The position numbers and the translations under genes are program-made. From contig JBDLRN010000080.1 of assembly GCA_039800005.1 (NCBI GenBank), positions 1-37,452 of the forward strand: a stretch of 37,452 nt of DNA, in the 5' to 3' direction. The DNA is from Casp-actino8 sp039800005. Its GTDB lineage: Bacteria > Actinomycetota > Acidimicrobiia > Acidimicrobiales > Ilumatobacteraceae. Below the pieces are notes generated by a model, which saw only the letters and a list, made by a program, of their open reading frames with translations, made no database searches and was not told the DNA's origin. How positions within the stretch are numbered: position 1 is the first letter of the stretch; the number at the start of each line of letters is the position of its first letter. Below are positions 15,893 through 22,873 of this stretch, piece after piece.

Positions 15893-15930
15893 GTCAGGAG
15901 AACCTAACAGATGTTAGGGAAGCCTGACAA
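15893..15930 (-). promoter_or_regulatory. fbpA promoter embedded in a symmetric DtxR/IdeR-like operator
   Basis: On the minus strand TTGTCA (15930-15925), 17 bases, TTAGGT (15907-15902) form a good promoter; TAGGTT with an 18-base spacer is equivalent. It sits in a 36-bp symmetric site (15893-15928) reading GTCAGG, 4 bases, CCTAACA, GA, TGTTAGG, 4 bases, CCTGAC. Each direction reads TTAGG-N4-CCTGAC, close to the DtxR/IdeR half pattern (TWAGGTTAGSCTAACCTWA); the minus-strand reading agrees at about 14 of 19 positions. Binding of an iron-loaded regulator would block RNA polymerase. Confidence 0.7.
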
Positions 15931-15968
15931 GCCTCGGTCGTCGTCGGCTCCGTTCCAGGGGAGTTGGT

Positions 15969-15974
15969 TACCCT
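15969..15974 (+). promoter_or_regulatory. -10 box, TACCCT, 6 bases before the ilvD ATG
   Basis: TACCCT plus 6 bases then ATG 15981 puts the transcript start on the ATG. It lies only about 40 bases from the fbpA operator in the divergent gap. Confidence 0.5.
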
Positions 15975-15980
15975 CGAGGT

Positions 15981-17714
15981 ATGGCCTCTCCCGACTCCGC
16001 TCCCGGTCGTCCCACTCCCGACGGCACTCCCGTCGACGTGAAACCTCGTAGCCGCGACGTCACCGACGGCATTCAGAAGGCCGCCTCGCGGGCCATGTTG
16101 CGGGCGGTCGGCCTCACCGACGCCGACTGGGACAAGCCGCAAGTGGGCGTGGCCTCGTCGTGGAACGAGATCACGCCGTGCAACGTGTCGTTGCGTCGCC
16201 TCACGGCCGCTGCCAAGGAAGGCGTCCGCGCCGCTGGCGGGGTGCCGCTCGAATTCGGCACCATCACGGTGAGCGACGGTATCTCGATGGGTCACGAAGG
16301 TATGCGCGCCTCCCTCGTGAGCCGAGAGATCATCGCCGATTCGGTGGAAGCCGTGATGCACGCCGAGCGTCTCGACGGACTCGTCGCCACCGGCGGCTGC
16401 GACAAGAGCATGCCCGGCATGATGATGGCGATCGCGCGTCTCAACCTTCCGGCGGTGTTCGTGTACAACGGATCGACGATGCCGGGCCGCTACGACGGCA
16501 AGAACATCGACATCACCACCGTGTTCGAAGCAATCGGCGCCTGCGCCGCCGGCACGATCAGCGAAAGCGAACTGACCGAGATCGAAAAGGCCGCCTGTCC
16601 GGGTGAGGGCGCCTGCGGCGGCATGTTCACCGCCAACACCATGTCGTCGATCGGCGAGGTGCTCGGGTTGTCGTTGCCCGGGTCTGCATCGGCTCCCGCC
16701 GTCGACCCGAGTCGTGAAGACGACGCACGTCGCGCGGGTGAAGCCGTGGTGAACATGCTGCGGCTCGGCATCCGCCCTCGCGACATCCTCACCAAGAAGG
16801 CTTTCGAGAACGCCATCGCGTTGTTCAACGCGCTCGGCGGAAGCACGAACGCAGTGCTCCACCTGCTCGCGATCGCCGCTGAAGCAGGAGTGTCGCTCGA
16901 ACTCGACGACTTCAACCGCATCGCGGCGCGTGTTCCGCACATCGCCGACATGAAGCCGGGTGGCAAGTACCACATGACCGATCTGCATCGCGTCGGCGGT
17001 GTGCCGCTGGTGATGAAGCACTTGCTCGACGCCGGTCTGCTGCACGGTGACGTGCTCACCTGCACCGGCAAGACAATGGCCGAGAACCTGGCCGAAATCG
17101 CGCCGCCCGATCCCGACGGCGAGGTCGTGCATCCGTTGTCGAAGCCCATCAACGCCGAGGGCGGCATCGTGGTGTTGAGCGGTTCGCTGGCGCCGAAGGG
17201 TTCGGTCGTCAAGGTGGCCGGACTCACCTCCGACCAGCGCCAGTTCGAGGGCACCGCGCGAGTGTTCGACGGCGAGGACGGCGCGATGGCCGCCATCATG
17301 GCCGGCGAGATCCAGCCCAACACCGTGCTCGTGATCCGTTATGAAGGACCCAAGGGCGGTCCGGGTATGCGCGAGATGCTCGCCATCACCGGTGCATTGA
17401 AGGGTGCCGGTCGCGGTGCCGACTGTGCGCTCATCACCGACGGACGCTTCAGCGGTGGAACATGGGGATTCTGCATCGGTCACGTGGCACCCGAAGCGGT
17501 CGATGGCGGTCCGATCGCCTTCGTGCGCGACGGTGATCGCATCCGGATCGACGTGAGCTCGTTGTCTCTCGACCTGTTGGTCGACGAGGCCGAGTTGGCG
17601 AAGCGCCGTCAGGGGTGGGTGCCCAACCCGCCGCGTTACACCAGTGGTGTACTCGGCAAATACGCGCGCCTCGCCCAGGGCGCCGAAAAAGGCGCCATCA
17701 CCAACTTCCTCTGA
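15981..17714 (+). CDS. ilvD: Dihydroxy-acid dehydratase
   Basis: 577 residues, full length. It dehydrates 2,3-dihydroxy-isovalerate and 2,3-dihydroxy-3-methylvalerate to the 2-keto acids, the step after IlvC in valine/isoleucine synthesis. The iron-sulfur cysteines can be placed at Cys67 (TPCNVSL), Cys140 (GGCDKSMPGM) and Cys212 (CPGEGACGGMFTANTM); three cysteines of this type usually ligate a [2Fe-2S] cluster in actinobacterial enzymes. The C-terminal ITDGRFSGGTWGFCIGHVAPEA segment is also typical. It is transcribed alone, apart from ilvBNC 5 kb downstream. Its stop codon is the first base triplet of a dispersed 55-bp hairpin repeat. Confidence 0.96.
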   Translation: MASPDSAPGRPTPDGTPVDVKPRSRDVTDGIQKAASRAMLRAVGLTDADWDKPQVGVASSWNEITPCNVSLRRLTAAAKEGVRAAGGVPLEFGTITVSDGISMGHEGMRASLVSREIIADSVEAVMHAERLDGLVATGGCDKSMPGMMMAIARLNLPAVFVYNGSTMPGRYDGKNIDITTVFEAIGACAAGTISESELTEIEKAACPGEGACGGMFTANTMSSIGEVLGLSLPGSASAPAVDPSREDDARRAGEAVVNMLRLGIRPRDILTKKAFENAIALFNALGGSTNAVLHLLAIAAEAGVSLELDDFNRIAARVPHIADMKPGGKYHMTDLHRVGGVPLVMKHLLDAGLLHGDVLTCTGKTMAENLAEIAPPDPDGEVVHPLSKPINAEGGIVVLSGSLAPKGSVVKVAGLTSDQRQFEGTARVFDGEDGAMAAIMAGEIQPNTVLVIRYEGPKGGPGMREMLAITGALKGAGRGADCALITDGRFSGGTWGFCIGHVAPEAVDGGPIAFVRDGDRIRIDVSSLSLDLLVDEAELAKRRQGWVPNPPRYTSGVLGKYARLAQGAEKGAITNFL

Positions 17715-17766
17715 CCGGTGTTCTGGTGAGGATTCTTCACCGTATGGGTGAAGTTCCCGCACCAGA
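17712..17766 (+). repeat. 55-bp hairpin repeat, copy 1, starting at the ilvD stop codon
   Basis: The element reads TGACCGGTGTTCTGGTG... and folds as CTGGTG (17723-17728) with CACCAG (17760-17765), plus an inner CTTCACC with GGTGAAG separated by a 5-base loop. Copy 2 at 28953-28899 on the minus strand matches 50 of 55 bases. Both copies begin exactly at a TGA stop codon and both lie in convergent junctions. It may work as a bidirectional terminator or be a REP-like element. Here it also supplies the last codons and stop of the DUF3054-like gene on the other strand. Confidence 0.7.
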
Positions 17767-18117
17767 AACACGACGTCGAGCCAACGCGCGCCAGCTGTTG
17801 AACACGACACCCAGGAACACCGTCGCCACGATCACGAAGGCGGTGGCGGTTCCTTCGTCGAACACCAGGTTGCGCAACACCATGCCGAGGCCGACGGTGC
17901 CGACCCACACGGTCGTGCCCGATCGATTCGACAGGGGATCGCGCCACACGAGAGCCACCAACCACGACACGACGAGTGCGATCAGGAACGGGGAGGCGGT
18001 GGAGAAGATTCCGTCGAGGCCGGTGCCCTCGTCGTGGTTGCGCCGGCCGACCGCCACGAAGACGACGACCGACACCACGTCGGTGACCAGACTCCACAGA
18101 AGGATGCGAGTCTTCAT
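17737..18117 (-). CDS. DUF3054-like small membrane protein
   Basis: 126 residues with about four predicted membrane helices: 5-23, 41-58, 70-84 and 91-108. The opening ILLWSLVTDVVSVVVFVAVGRRNHDE and the central ASPFLIALVVSWLVALVWRDPLS resemble the actinobacterial DUF3054 family, whose role is unknown. The ATG overlaps the stop of the upstream molybdoenzyme gene by 4 bases, suggesting coupled translation and perhaps a membrane partner for that enzyme; this is inference. The last nine codons and the stop lie within the 55-bp repeat, so the C-terminus may have been set by that element. Confidence 0.7.
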   Translation of the reverse strand: MKTRILLWSLVTDVVSVVVFVAVGRRNHDEGTGLDGIFSTASPFLIALVVSWLVALVWRDPLSNRSGTTVWVGTVGLGMVLRNLVFDEGTATAFVIVATVFLGVVFNSWRALARRRVSGAGTSPIR

Positions 18118-20330
18118 GACGAGATCCTCTCGACGGTGACGATGGCGTTGTAGTCGGGGATGCGACTGGCGTCGTCGTTGATCGACGCGTCGATGAGCAC
18201 GTTGCCCTCCGGCCAGTGCACCTGGACGCTGCGTGGGGCGAGGCGCACGAGATGTGCGCGCCCCACGAACGATCCGGTCGCGCTGGTGAGTCGCACACGA
18301 TCCCCGTCGGCGACGCCGAGCGAGCGGGCGTCGTCGACGTCGATGTACACCGCGTCGCGCGCTGCGCCAGTGAGCGGATCGGTGGGCGAGAAGACCATGG
18401 AGTTGAACTGTTTGCCGCGCCGGGTGCTGCAGAAGAACTGGCCCTCGCCGAGTGACGGGGGAGACACCTCGACCACGCTGAACGCACCACGCCCGTCGGT
18501 GGTGGGAAACACGCCGTCGGCGCAGAGATGGCGTCCGCCGTACTGAACGGCGTCACCGGTGGTGGAGAGATCCTCGATTCCCGCGTAGAACGGAACGACT
18601 CGTCCGATCTCGGCGCGCAGATCGCGATTGGTCTCCCACGAGAACTGTGCGGCCCGGTCGGGGCTGACGCGGATGGCGATCTCGGCGAAGATGCGCCACT
18701 CGCTTCGAGCCTCACCCGGCGGATCGATCACTCGAGGACTGAAGGCGATCTGGCGTTCGGTGGTCGTGCTGGTGCCGCCGCCCTCTTGTTCGTAGCGCGT
18801 GGCGGCCGGAAGCAGTATCACGTCGTCGCCGTCGAGGAACATCTGAGAGGTGAGCACGATGTCCTGATGCACGCGCAACGGCACCCGTTCGAGGGCGGTG
18901 GCGACGCGCGTCGGGTCGGGCATGATCTCGAGCAGATTCGATCCGTCGAGGAACAACACGTCGATCTCGTCGCGTTCGACGGCGAGAATCGTCTCGGGAG
19001 CGGTGAGTCCGGGTCGATCGGGAACCGGGAAGCCCCATGCCTCACCGAGAGACCGGGCCGACTCCGGTGTGATCGACACCGTGCCGGGATACGCGGTCGC
19101 ATACGCGCCCATTTCGGCGCCACCTTGCACGCCCGAGTGGCCCCGAATCGGCATGAGACCGGATCCGTTGCGTCCGACGTTGCCGCGTGCCAACGCCAGA
19201 TTGACGAGAGCCTTCACACCTTCGACACCGTGACGATGCTGGGTGATGCCCATGCTCCAGACGAAGATCGCCGACGAGGCACGGGCGTACTCCTCCGCCA
19301 GCTGGCCGACCACTTCGACCGGCACCCCGGCTTGCGCGCACAAGTCGTCGACCGAATGCGTGTCGAGGAATCGCGTCAGCTCGTCCCATCCAGTGGTGTG
19401 CGCGTCGACGAACGAACGGTCGACGGCATCGCGATCGACGAGCATCTTCAACACGGCGTTGGCGAGAGCCACGTCACCTTCGGGGCGCACCGGAACGTGC
19501 AGATCGCACAACTTGGTGCCGAACAGGAACGACTCGGGCTTGGAGGGAACCCAGTAGCGCTCGAGGCCCGGCTCGAGATAGGGATTGACGACCACCACTC
19601 GAGCACCGTTCTTCTTCGCCTCGTACAGATACTTGGTGAACACCGGCTGGTTGTTGGCGACGTTGGCGCCCCACAACACGATCAGATCGGTCTCGATCAC
19701 GTCCTGCAGACTGCACGTGCTGGCCGACACGCCGATGGTCGACTTGAGTCCGATGGTCGACGGTGCGTGGCACGTACGCGCCGCCGAGTCGATGTTGGCC
19801 ACGCCCATCGCCCGCGCTGCCTTGCCGGCCACGTAGTACGTCTCGTTGGTGAGACCGCGACTGGTGAGATAGAACGCGGTGCGATCGGGTCCGGCAGCGC
19901 GGATTCCACCGGCGACTGCGTCGAGTGCCTCGTCCCACGAAATACGACGAAAACCCTTGTCGCCGCGTCGTCGGCGCATGGGATGAGCGAGCCGACCCAT
20001 CTCGCGCAATTCGGTGCTCGTGCGCGACTTCAGCCACGACACGTCGTGCAAGACGCTGTGGTCGAACGGATCGGCACAGTTGACCTCGAGCAACTTGAGG
20101 CGCGTCGTGCAGAGGTGGATGCCGTCGAGCGTCCAGTCGTGAAAGCCGGCCACGCCGAGCGCGCAGCCGTCGCACACGCCCTTCGACAGGATCTGCCACG
20201 CCTTCTTCGGAGCGTGCCGCACGTTCACGGCGACGCGCGTCATCTCGGCGAGATGATTCGGCTTGGTGTGGCCGATCCCGTTGGGGGACAGGCTCACCCA
20301 GGACGACGGATTCCAACGCCGTGGAGCCAC
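18114..20330 (-). CDS. Molybdopterin oxidoreductase, FdhF/YdeP-like
   Basis: 738 residues from GTG 20330, 7 bases after the ino1 stop; a longer frame from 20387 would overlap ino1. It belongs to the DMSO-reductase superfamily. The N-terminus WVSLSPNGIGHTKPNH followed by KGVCDGCALG (Cys53, Cys56) is characteristic of the YdeP/FdhF-like group and differs from the standard four-Cys Fe-S motif, so a normal [4Fe-4S] site is doubtful. ARTCHAPSTIG places Cys187 where formate dehydrogenases have the Mo-ligating Sec/Cys. Later segments (LWGANVANNQP, GNVGRNGSGLMPIRGHSGVQGG) and a C-terminal molydop-binding barrel are present. No Tat signal is seen, so it is cytosolic. The substrate is unknown; E. coli YdeP is linked to acid resistance. 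Confidence 0.85.
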   Translation of the reverse strand: MAPRRWNPSSWVSLSPNGIGHTKPNHLAEMTRVAVNVRHAPKKAWQILSKGVCDGCALGVAGFHDWTLDGIHLCTTRLKLLEVNCADPFDHSVLHDVSWLKSRTSTELREMGRLAHPMRRRRGDKGFRRISWDEALDAVAGGIRAAGPDRTAFYLTSRGLTNETYYVAGKAARAMGVANIDSAARTCHAPSTIGLKSTIGVSASTCSLQDVIETDLIVLWGANVANNQPVFTKYLYEAKKNGARVVVVNPYLEPGLERYWVPSKPESFLFGTKLCDLHVPVRPEGDVALANAVLKMLVDRDAVDRSFVDAHTTGWDELTRFLDTHSVDDLCAQAGVPVEVVGQLAEEYARASSAIFVWSMGITQHRHGVEGVKALVNLALARGNVGRNGSGLMPIRGHSGVQGGAEMGAYATAYPGTVSITPESARSLGEAWGFPVPDRPGLTAPETILAVERDEIDVLFLDGSNLLEIMPDPTRVATALERVPLRVHQDIVLTSQMFLDGDDVILLPAATRYEQEGGGTSTTTERQIAFSPRVIDPPGEARSEWRIFAEIAIRVSPDRAAQFSWETNRDLRAEIGRVVPFYAGIEDLSTTGDAVQYGGRHLCADGVFPTTDGRGAFSVVEVSPPSLGEGQFFCSTRRGKQFNSMVFSPTDPLTGAARDAVYIDVDDARSLGVADGDRVRLTSATGSFVGRAHLVRLAPRSVQVHWPEGNVLIDASINDDASRIPDYNAIVTVERISS

Positions 20331-20337
20331 GGCCGAA

Positions 20338-21666
20338 TCAGAGGTCTTCGTAGTACTCGCGGCCGAGATGAGTGATCTGGTCCTCACCCATGATCCAGCG
20401 CAAGGTGTTCTTCAACTTGGTGAGCTGGATGAAGAGATCGTGCTCGGGATACAGACCCGGAGCCACCTGCGGGCTCTTGTAGTAGAAGCTCAACCATTCC
20501 TGGATGCCGCCGAGCCCGGCGCGCTGCGCCAGATCGGAGAACAGCACGAGGTCGAGCGCGAGCGGCGCGGCGAGGATCGAGTCGCGGCAGAGGAAGTTGA
20601 CCTTGATCTGCATCGGGTAGCCGAGCCAACCCGTGATGTCGATGTTGTCCCAACCCTCTTTGTTGTCGCCGCGCGGCGGGTAGTAGTTGATCTGCACCTT
20701 GTGGAAGATGTCGCCGTACAGATCGGGGAACTTCTTCGGCTGCAGGATGTCTTCCAGCACGCCGAGCTTCGACTCTTCCTTGGTCTTGAAGTTCTCGGGC
20801 GCGTCGAGCACTTCGCCGTCACGGTTGCCGAGGATGTTGGTGCTGTACCAACCGTCGAGACCGAGCATGCGGGCCTTCAACATGGGAGCCAGCACCGTCT
20901 TCATGAGGGTCTGGCCGGTCTTGAAGTCCTTGCCCGAGATGGCGATCTTGTTGTCGGTGGCGAACTGGCGCAGGGCCGGAGCGTCGACGGCCAGGTTCGG
21001 TGCGCCGTTGTTGAACGGAACGCCTTCGAGCAACGCGGCGTAGGCGTACAACTGGGCAGGGGAGACGGTCTCGTCGTCGGCGTCGATCGCCTTCTCGAAC
21101 GCGTCGAGGTCGACGTGCGCGCGGCCCGGTTCGATGTAGATCTCGGTGCTCGCGCACCAGATCATGACGAGACGATCGCACTTGTTGTCTTCGCGGAACT
21201 TGTTGATGTCTTCGCGGATCGCATTGAGCATGCCGCGCTTCGACGAGATGGGCTTCACGTGCTCGCCGTCGAGGTTGCGGGCGTACTTGCGTTCGAAGGC
21301 GGCTTGCATGGGGCGCACTTCGCGCAACGCGTCGCTGATGGCCTCGATGTGCTTGCCGCTCTCGAGTACGCCGGCGCGGCTCGCCGCCACGTAGGCGTCG
21401 TCGGGGTACACGTCCCAGGCGCCCCACACGATGTCGGAGAGAGCGGCCAACGGAACGAAGTCGCGGATGAGCGGCGACCGATCCTCGGTGCGCTTGCCGA
21501 GGCGGATGGTGCCCATCTCGGCCAGAGAGCCGATCGGCTTGCCGAGGCCGCGCTTGGTGAGCTCGACGCCCGCGATGAGAGTGGAGGCGACGGCACCGAG
21601 GCCGACGGTGAGGACGCCGAGGCGGCCAGTGGCCGGGGCGACGGTGGGTGACGGGGGCGTGGACAT
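20338..21666 (-). CDS. ino1: Inositol-3-phosphate synthase
   Basis: 442 residues from ATG 21666; the in-frame 18 residues before it lack family resemblance. It converts glucose 6-phosphate to 1L-myo-inositol 3-phosphate using NAD. The N-terminus GRLGVLTVGLGAVASTLIAG is the Rossmann segment. WCASTEIYIEP, PFNNGAPNLAVDAP, SGKDFKTGQTLMKTVLAP, GLDGWYSTNILGNRDG and the C-terminal VQINYYPPRGDNKEGWDNIDITGWLG are hallmarks of the family, including the conserved catalytic lysines. Bacterial inositol feeds phosphatidylinositol and mycothiol in actinobacteria. The molybdoenzyme gene starts 7 bases downstream. It diverges from folD across 113 bp. Confidence 0.93.
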   Translation of the reverse strand: MSTPPSPTVAPATGRLGVLTVGLGAVASTLIAGVELTKRGLGKPIGSLAEMGTIRLGKRTEDRSPLIRDFVPLAALSDIVWGAWDVYPDDAYVAASRAGVLESGKHIEAISDALREVRPMQAAFERKYARNLDGEHVKPISSKRGMLNAIREDINKFREDNKCDRLVMIWCASTEIYIEPGRAHVDLDAFEKAIDADDETVSPAQLYAYAALLEGVPFNNGAPNLAVDAPALRQFATDNKIAISGKDFKTGQTLMKTVLAPMLKARMLGLDGWYSTNILGNRDGEVLDAPENFKTKEESKLGVLEDILQPKKFPDLYGDIFHKVQINYYPPRGDNKEGWDNIDITGWLGYPMQIKVNFLCRDSILAAPLALDLVLFSDLAQRAGLGGIQEWLSFYYKSPQVAPGLYPEHDLFIQLTKLKNTLRWIMGEDQITHLGREYYEDL

Positions 21667-21765
21667 GTGGATTCGCCGATCTTCTCGTGGGCGCCTGACC
21701 AACTGACCGGTCGGCCGCACCTGGTGTGAATGAGCGAACTCAGGCTAGGCCCTCGACTCGGTCCG

Positions 21766-21771
21766 TAGCAT
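21766..21771 (+). promoter_or_regulatory. -10 box, TAGCAT, 8 bases before the folD GTG
   Basis: TAGCAT, 8 bases, GTG 21780. It follows the leaderless pattern of other leading genes in this window and supports the GTG as start. The rest of the ino1-folD gap (21667-21765) shows only a short ACCGGT-centred dyad. Confidence 0.45.
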
Positions 21772-21779
21772 GACCCCTC

Positions 21780-22673
21780 GTGACCGCCGCCGACCGAACC
21801 CCCGGAGGAGCCGTTCTCCTCGACGGCAACCGCCTACGCGACGAGATCGTCGCCCGTCTGGCAGGCGAGATCGCGGCAGCTGGTTCCCCGCCGGTGTGCC
21901 TGGCCACGGTGCTGGTGGGCGACGACGGCCCGAGCCAGCGCTACGTGCGCAACAAGCACGTCCAGGCCGCCAAGGCCGGCATGGTGAGCCGGAACGAGAT
22001 CCTTCCGGCCGATGCCGGTCAGGCCCGGGTGGAAGAGGTGGTCGGCCGACTGGCCGCCGACCCCTCGGTGCACGGCATCTTGGTTCAAAGTCCGCTGCCG
22101 CCCGGCGACGACCCGAGATACGACGAAGAGGCGGTCCTGCGACTCATCCCCGGCGACAAGGACGTCGACGGCCTCACCACCGAGTCGATGGGCCGGCTGA
22201 TGCGGGGCCTGCCCGGTCTGGTGGGCTGCACCCCGCTCGGCGTGTTACGCCTGCTCGAGCGGTACGACATTCCCACGGCCGGCCGGCGCGCGATCGTGAT
22301 CGGTCGCTCGATGCTCGTGGGGCTGCCGCTGACGGTCTTGTTGGCCCGCAAGGGAATCGACGCCACCGTCACCATCGCCCACAGTCGCTCGGGCGACGTG
22401 ACCGAGCTGTGCCGAGAGGCCGACATCGTGATCGGCGCGGCGGGCGTGGCCCGCATGATCACCGCCGCGCACGTTCGACCGGGCGCCACCGTGATCGATG
22501 TGGGGATCTCGCGCACCGAGGCCGGCATCGTGGGCGACGTCGACTTCGACGCCGTTCAATCCGTGGCCGGGGCCATCACTCCGATGCCCGGTGGCACCGG
22601 ACCCATGACTATCGCCTGCCTCCTCGAGAACACGCTCACCGCCGCTCGCCTCCAGGGCGCCTTCCCGGCCTGA
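21780..22673 (+). CDS. folD: Methylenetetrahydrofolate dehydrogenase/cyclohydrolase
   Basis: 297 residues from GTG. Bifunctional enzyme that interconverts 5,10-methylene-, methenyl- and 10-formyl-tetrahydrofolate with NADP. Catalytic Tyr55 and Lys59 are in YVRNK, Gln103 in LVQSPLP, and Asp130 in KDVDG. The NADP segment reads GRSMLVGLPLTVLL, with Met where most members have Ile or Asn. The C-terminal PMPGGTGPMTIACLLENT is the usual PGGVGPMT with Thr for Val. It lies between ino1 and the ilvBNC leader and ends 61 bases before the leader peptide start. The methylene-folate product links one-carbon supply to the nearby amino acid genes only loosely. Confidence 0.95.
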   Translation: MTAADRTPGGAVLLDGNRLRDEIVARLAGEIAAAGSPPVCLATVLVGDDGPSQRYVRNKHVQAAKAGMVSRNEILPADAGQARVEEVVGRLAADPSVHGILVQSPLPPGDDPRYDEEAVLRLIPGDKDVDGLTTESMGRLMRGLPGLVGCTPLGVLRLLERYDIPTAGRRAIVIGRSMLVGLPLTVLLARKGIDATVTIAHSRSGDVTELCREADIVIGAAGVARMITAAHVRPGATVIDVGISRTEAGIVGDVDFDAVQSVAGAITPMPGGTGPMTIACLLENTLTAARLQGAFPA

Positions 22674-22696
22674 TCGCACCCGATGTCCTCCGTGGG

Positions 22697-22726
22697 TTGT
22701 GAAACGTGGCGCCGGTCTGGCAGACT
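22697..22726 (+). promoter_or_regulatory. Promoter of the ilvBNC leader
   Basis: TTGTGA (22697-22702), 18 bases, CAGACT (22721-22726). Transcription would begin about 22733-22735, on or next to the ATG of the leader peptide, so the leader peptide mRNA is probably leaderless. The -10 has C for the first T. Confidence 0.5.
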
Positions 22727-22734
22727 CCTCAGCA

Positions 22735-22779
22735 ATGAACGCGATCTCCACGACCTCTCTCGTCGTAGTACTCGTGTAG
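22735..22779 (+). CDS. ilvBNC leader peptide (attenuator)
   Basis: A 14-codon reading frame, MNAISTTSLVVVLV, ending with TAG. Six of its last six residues are Leu or Val, and there is one Ile: the products controlled by the downstream genes. Translation stalling on these codons when branched-chain aminoacyl-tRNA is scarce would alter folding of the following RNA and let transcription continue into ilvB. It is followed directly by two hairpins. Attenuation of ilvBNC by a similar Val-rich leader is established in Corynebacterium glutamicum. No Shine-Dalgarno is visible, consistent with leaderless initiation. Confidence 0.8.
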   Translation: MNAISTTSLVVVLV

Positions 22780-22806
22780 ACGCGTTCGCCCATACCTCGA
22801 ACGCGT
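22780..22806 (+). promoter_or_regulatory. Leader hairpin (pause or antiterminator) of ilvBNC
   Basis: ACGCGTTCG (22780-22788) and CGAACGCGT (22798-22806) make a perfect 9-bp stem with a 9-base loop, starting one base after the leader peptide stop. GAACGCG inside the leader coding region (22737-22743) can compete for the same CGCGTTC, giving two alternative pairings. How this excludes the terminator 4 bases further on is not resolved by inspection. Confidence 0.6.
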
Positions 22807-22810
22807 GCCT

Positions 22811-22842
22811 CGGCCTCCCAAGTGGGAGGCCGTTTCATTTCC
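22811..22842 (+). terminator. Intrinsic terminator of the ilvBNC attenuator
   Basis: CGGCCTCCC (22811-22819), AAGT, GGGAGGCCG (22824-22832), then TTTCATTTCC. Perfect 9-bp stem with a 4-base loop and T-rich tail, 32 bases before the ilvB ATG. With the leader peptide it forms a classical attenuator. Confidence 0.8.
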
Positions 22843-22873
22843 CGGCCCACCCACCAACCACACAGGAATCGAC

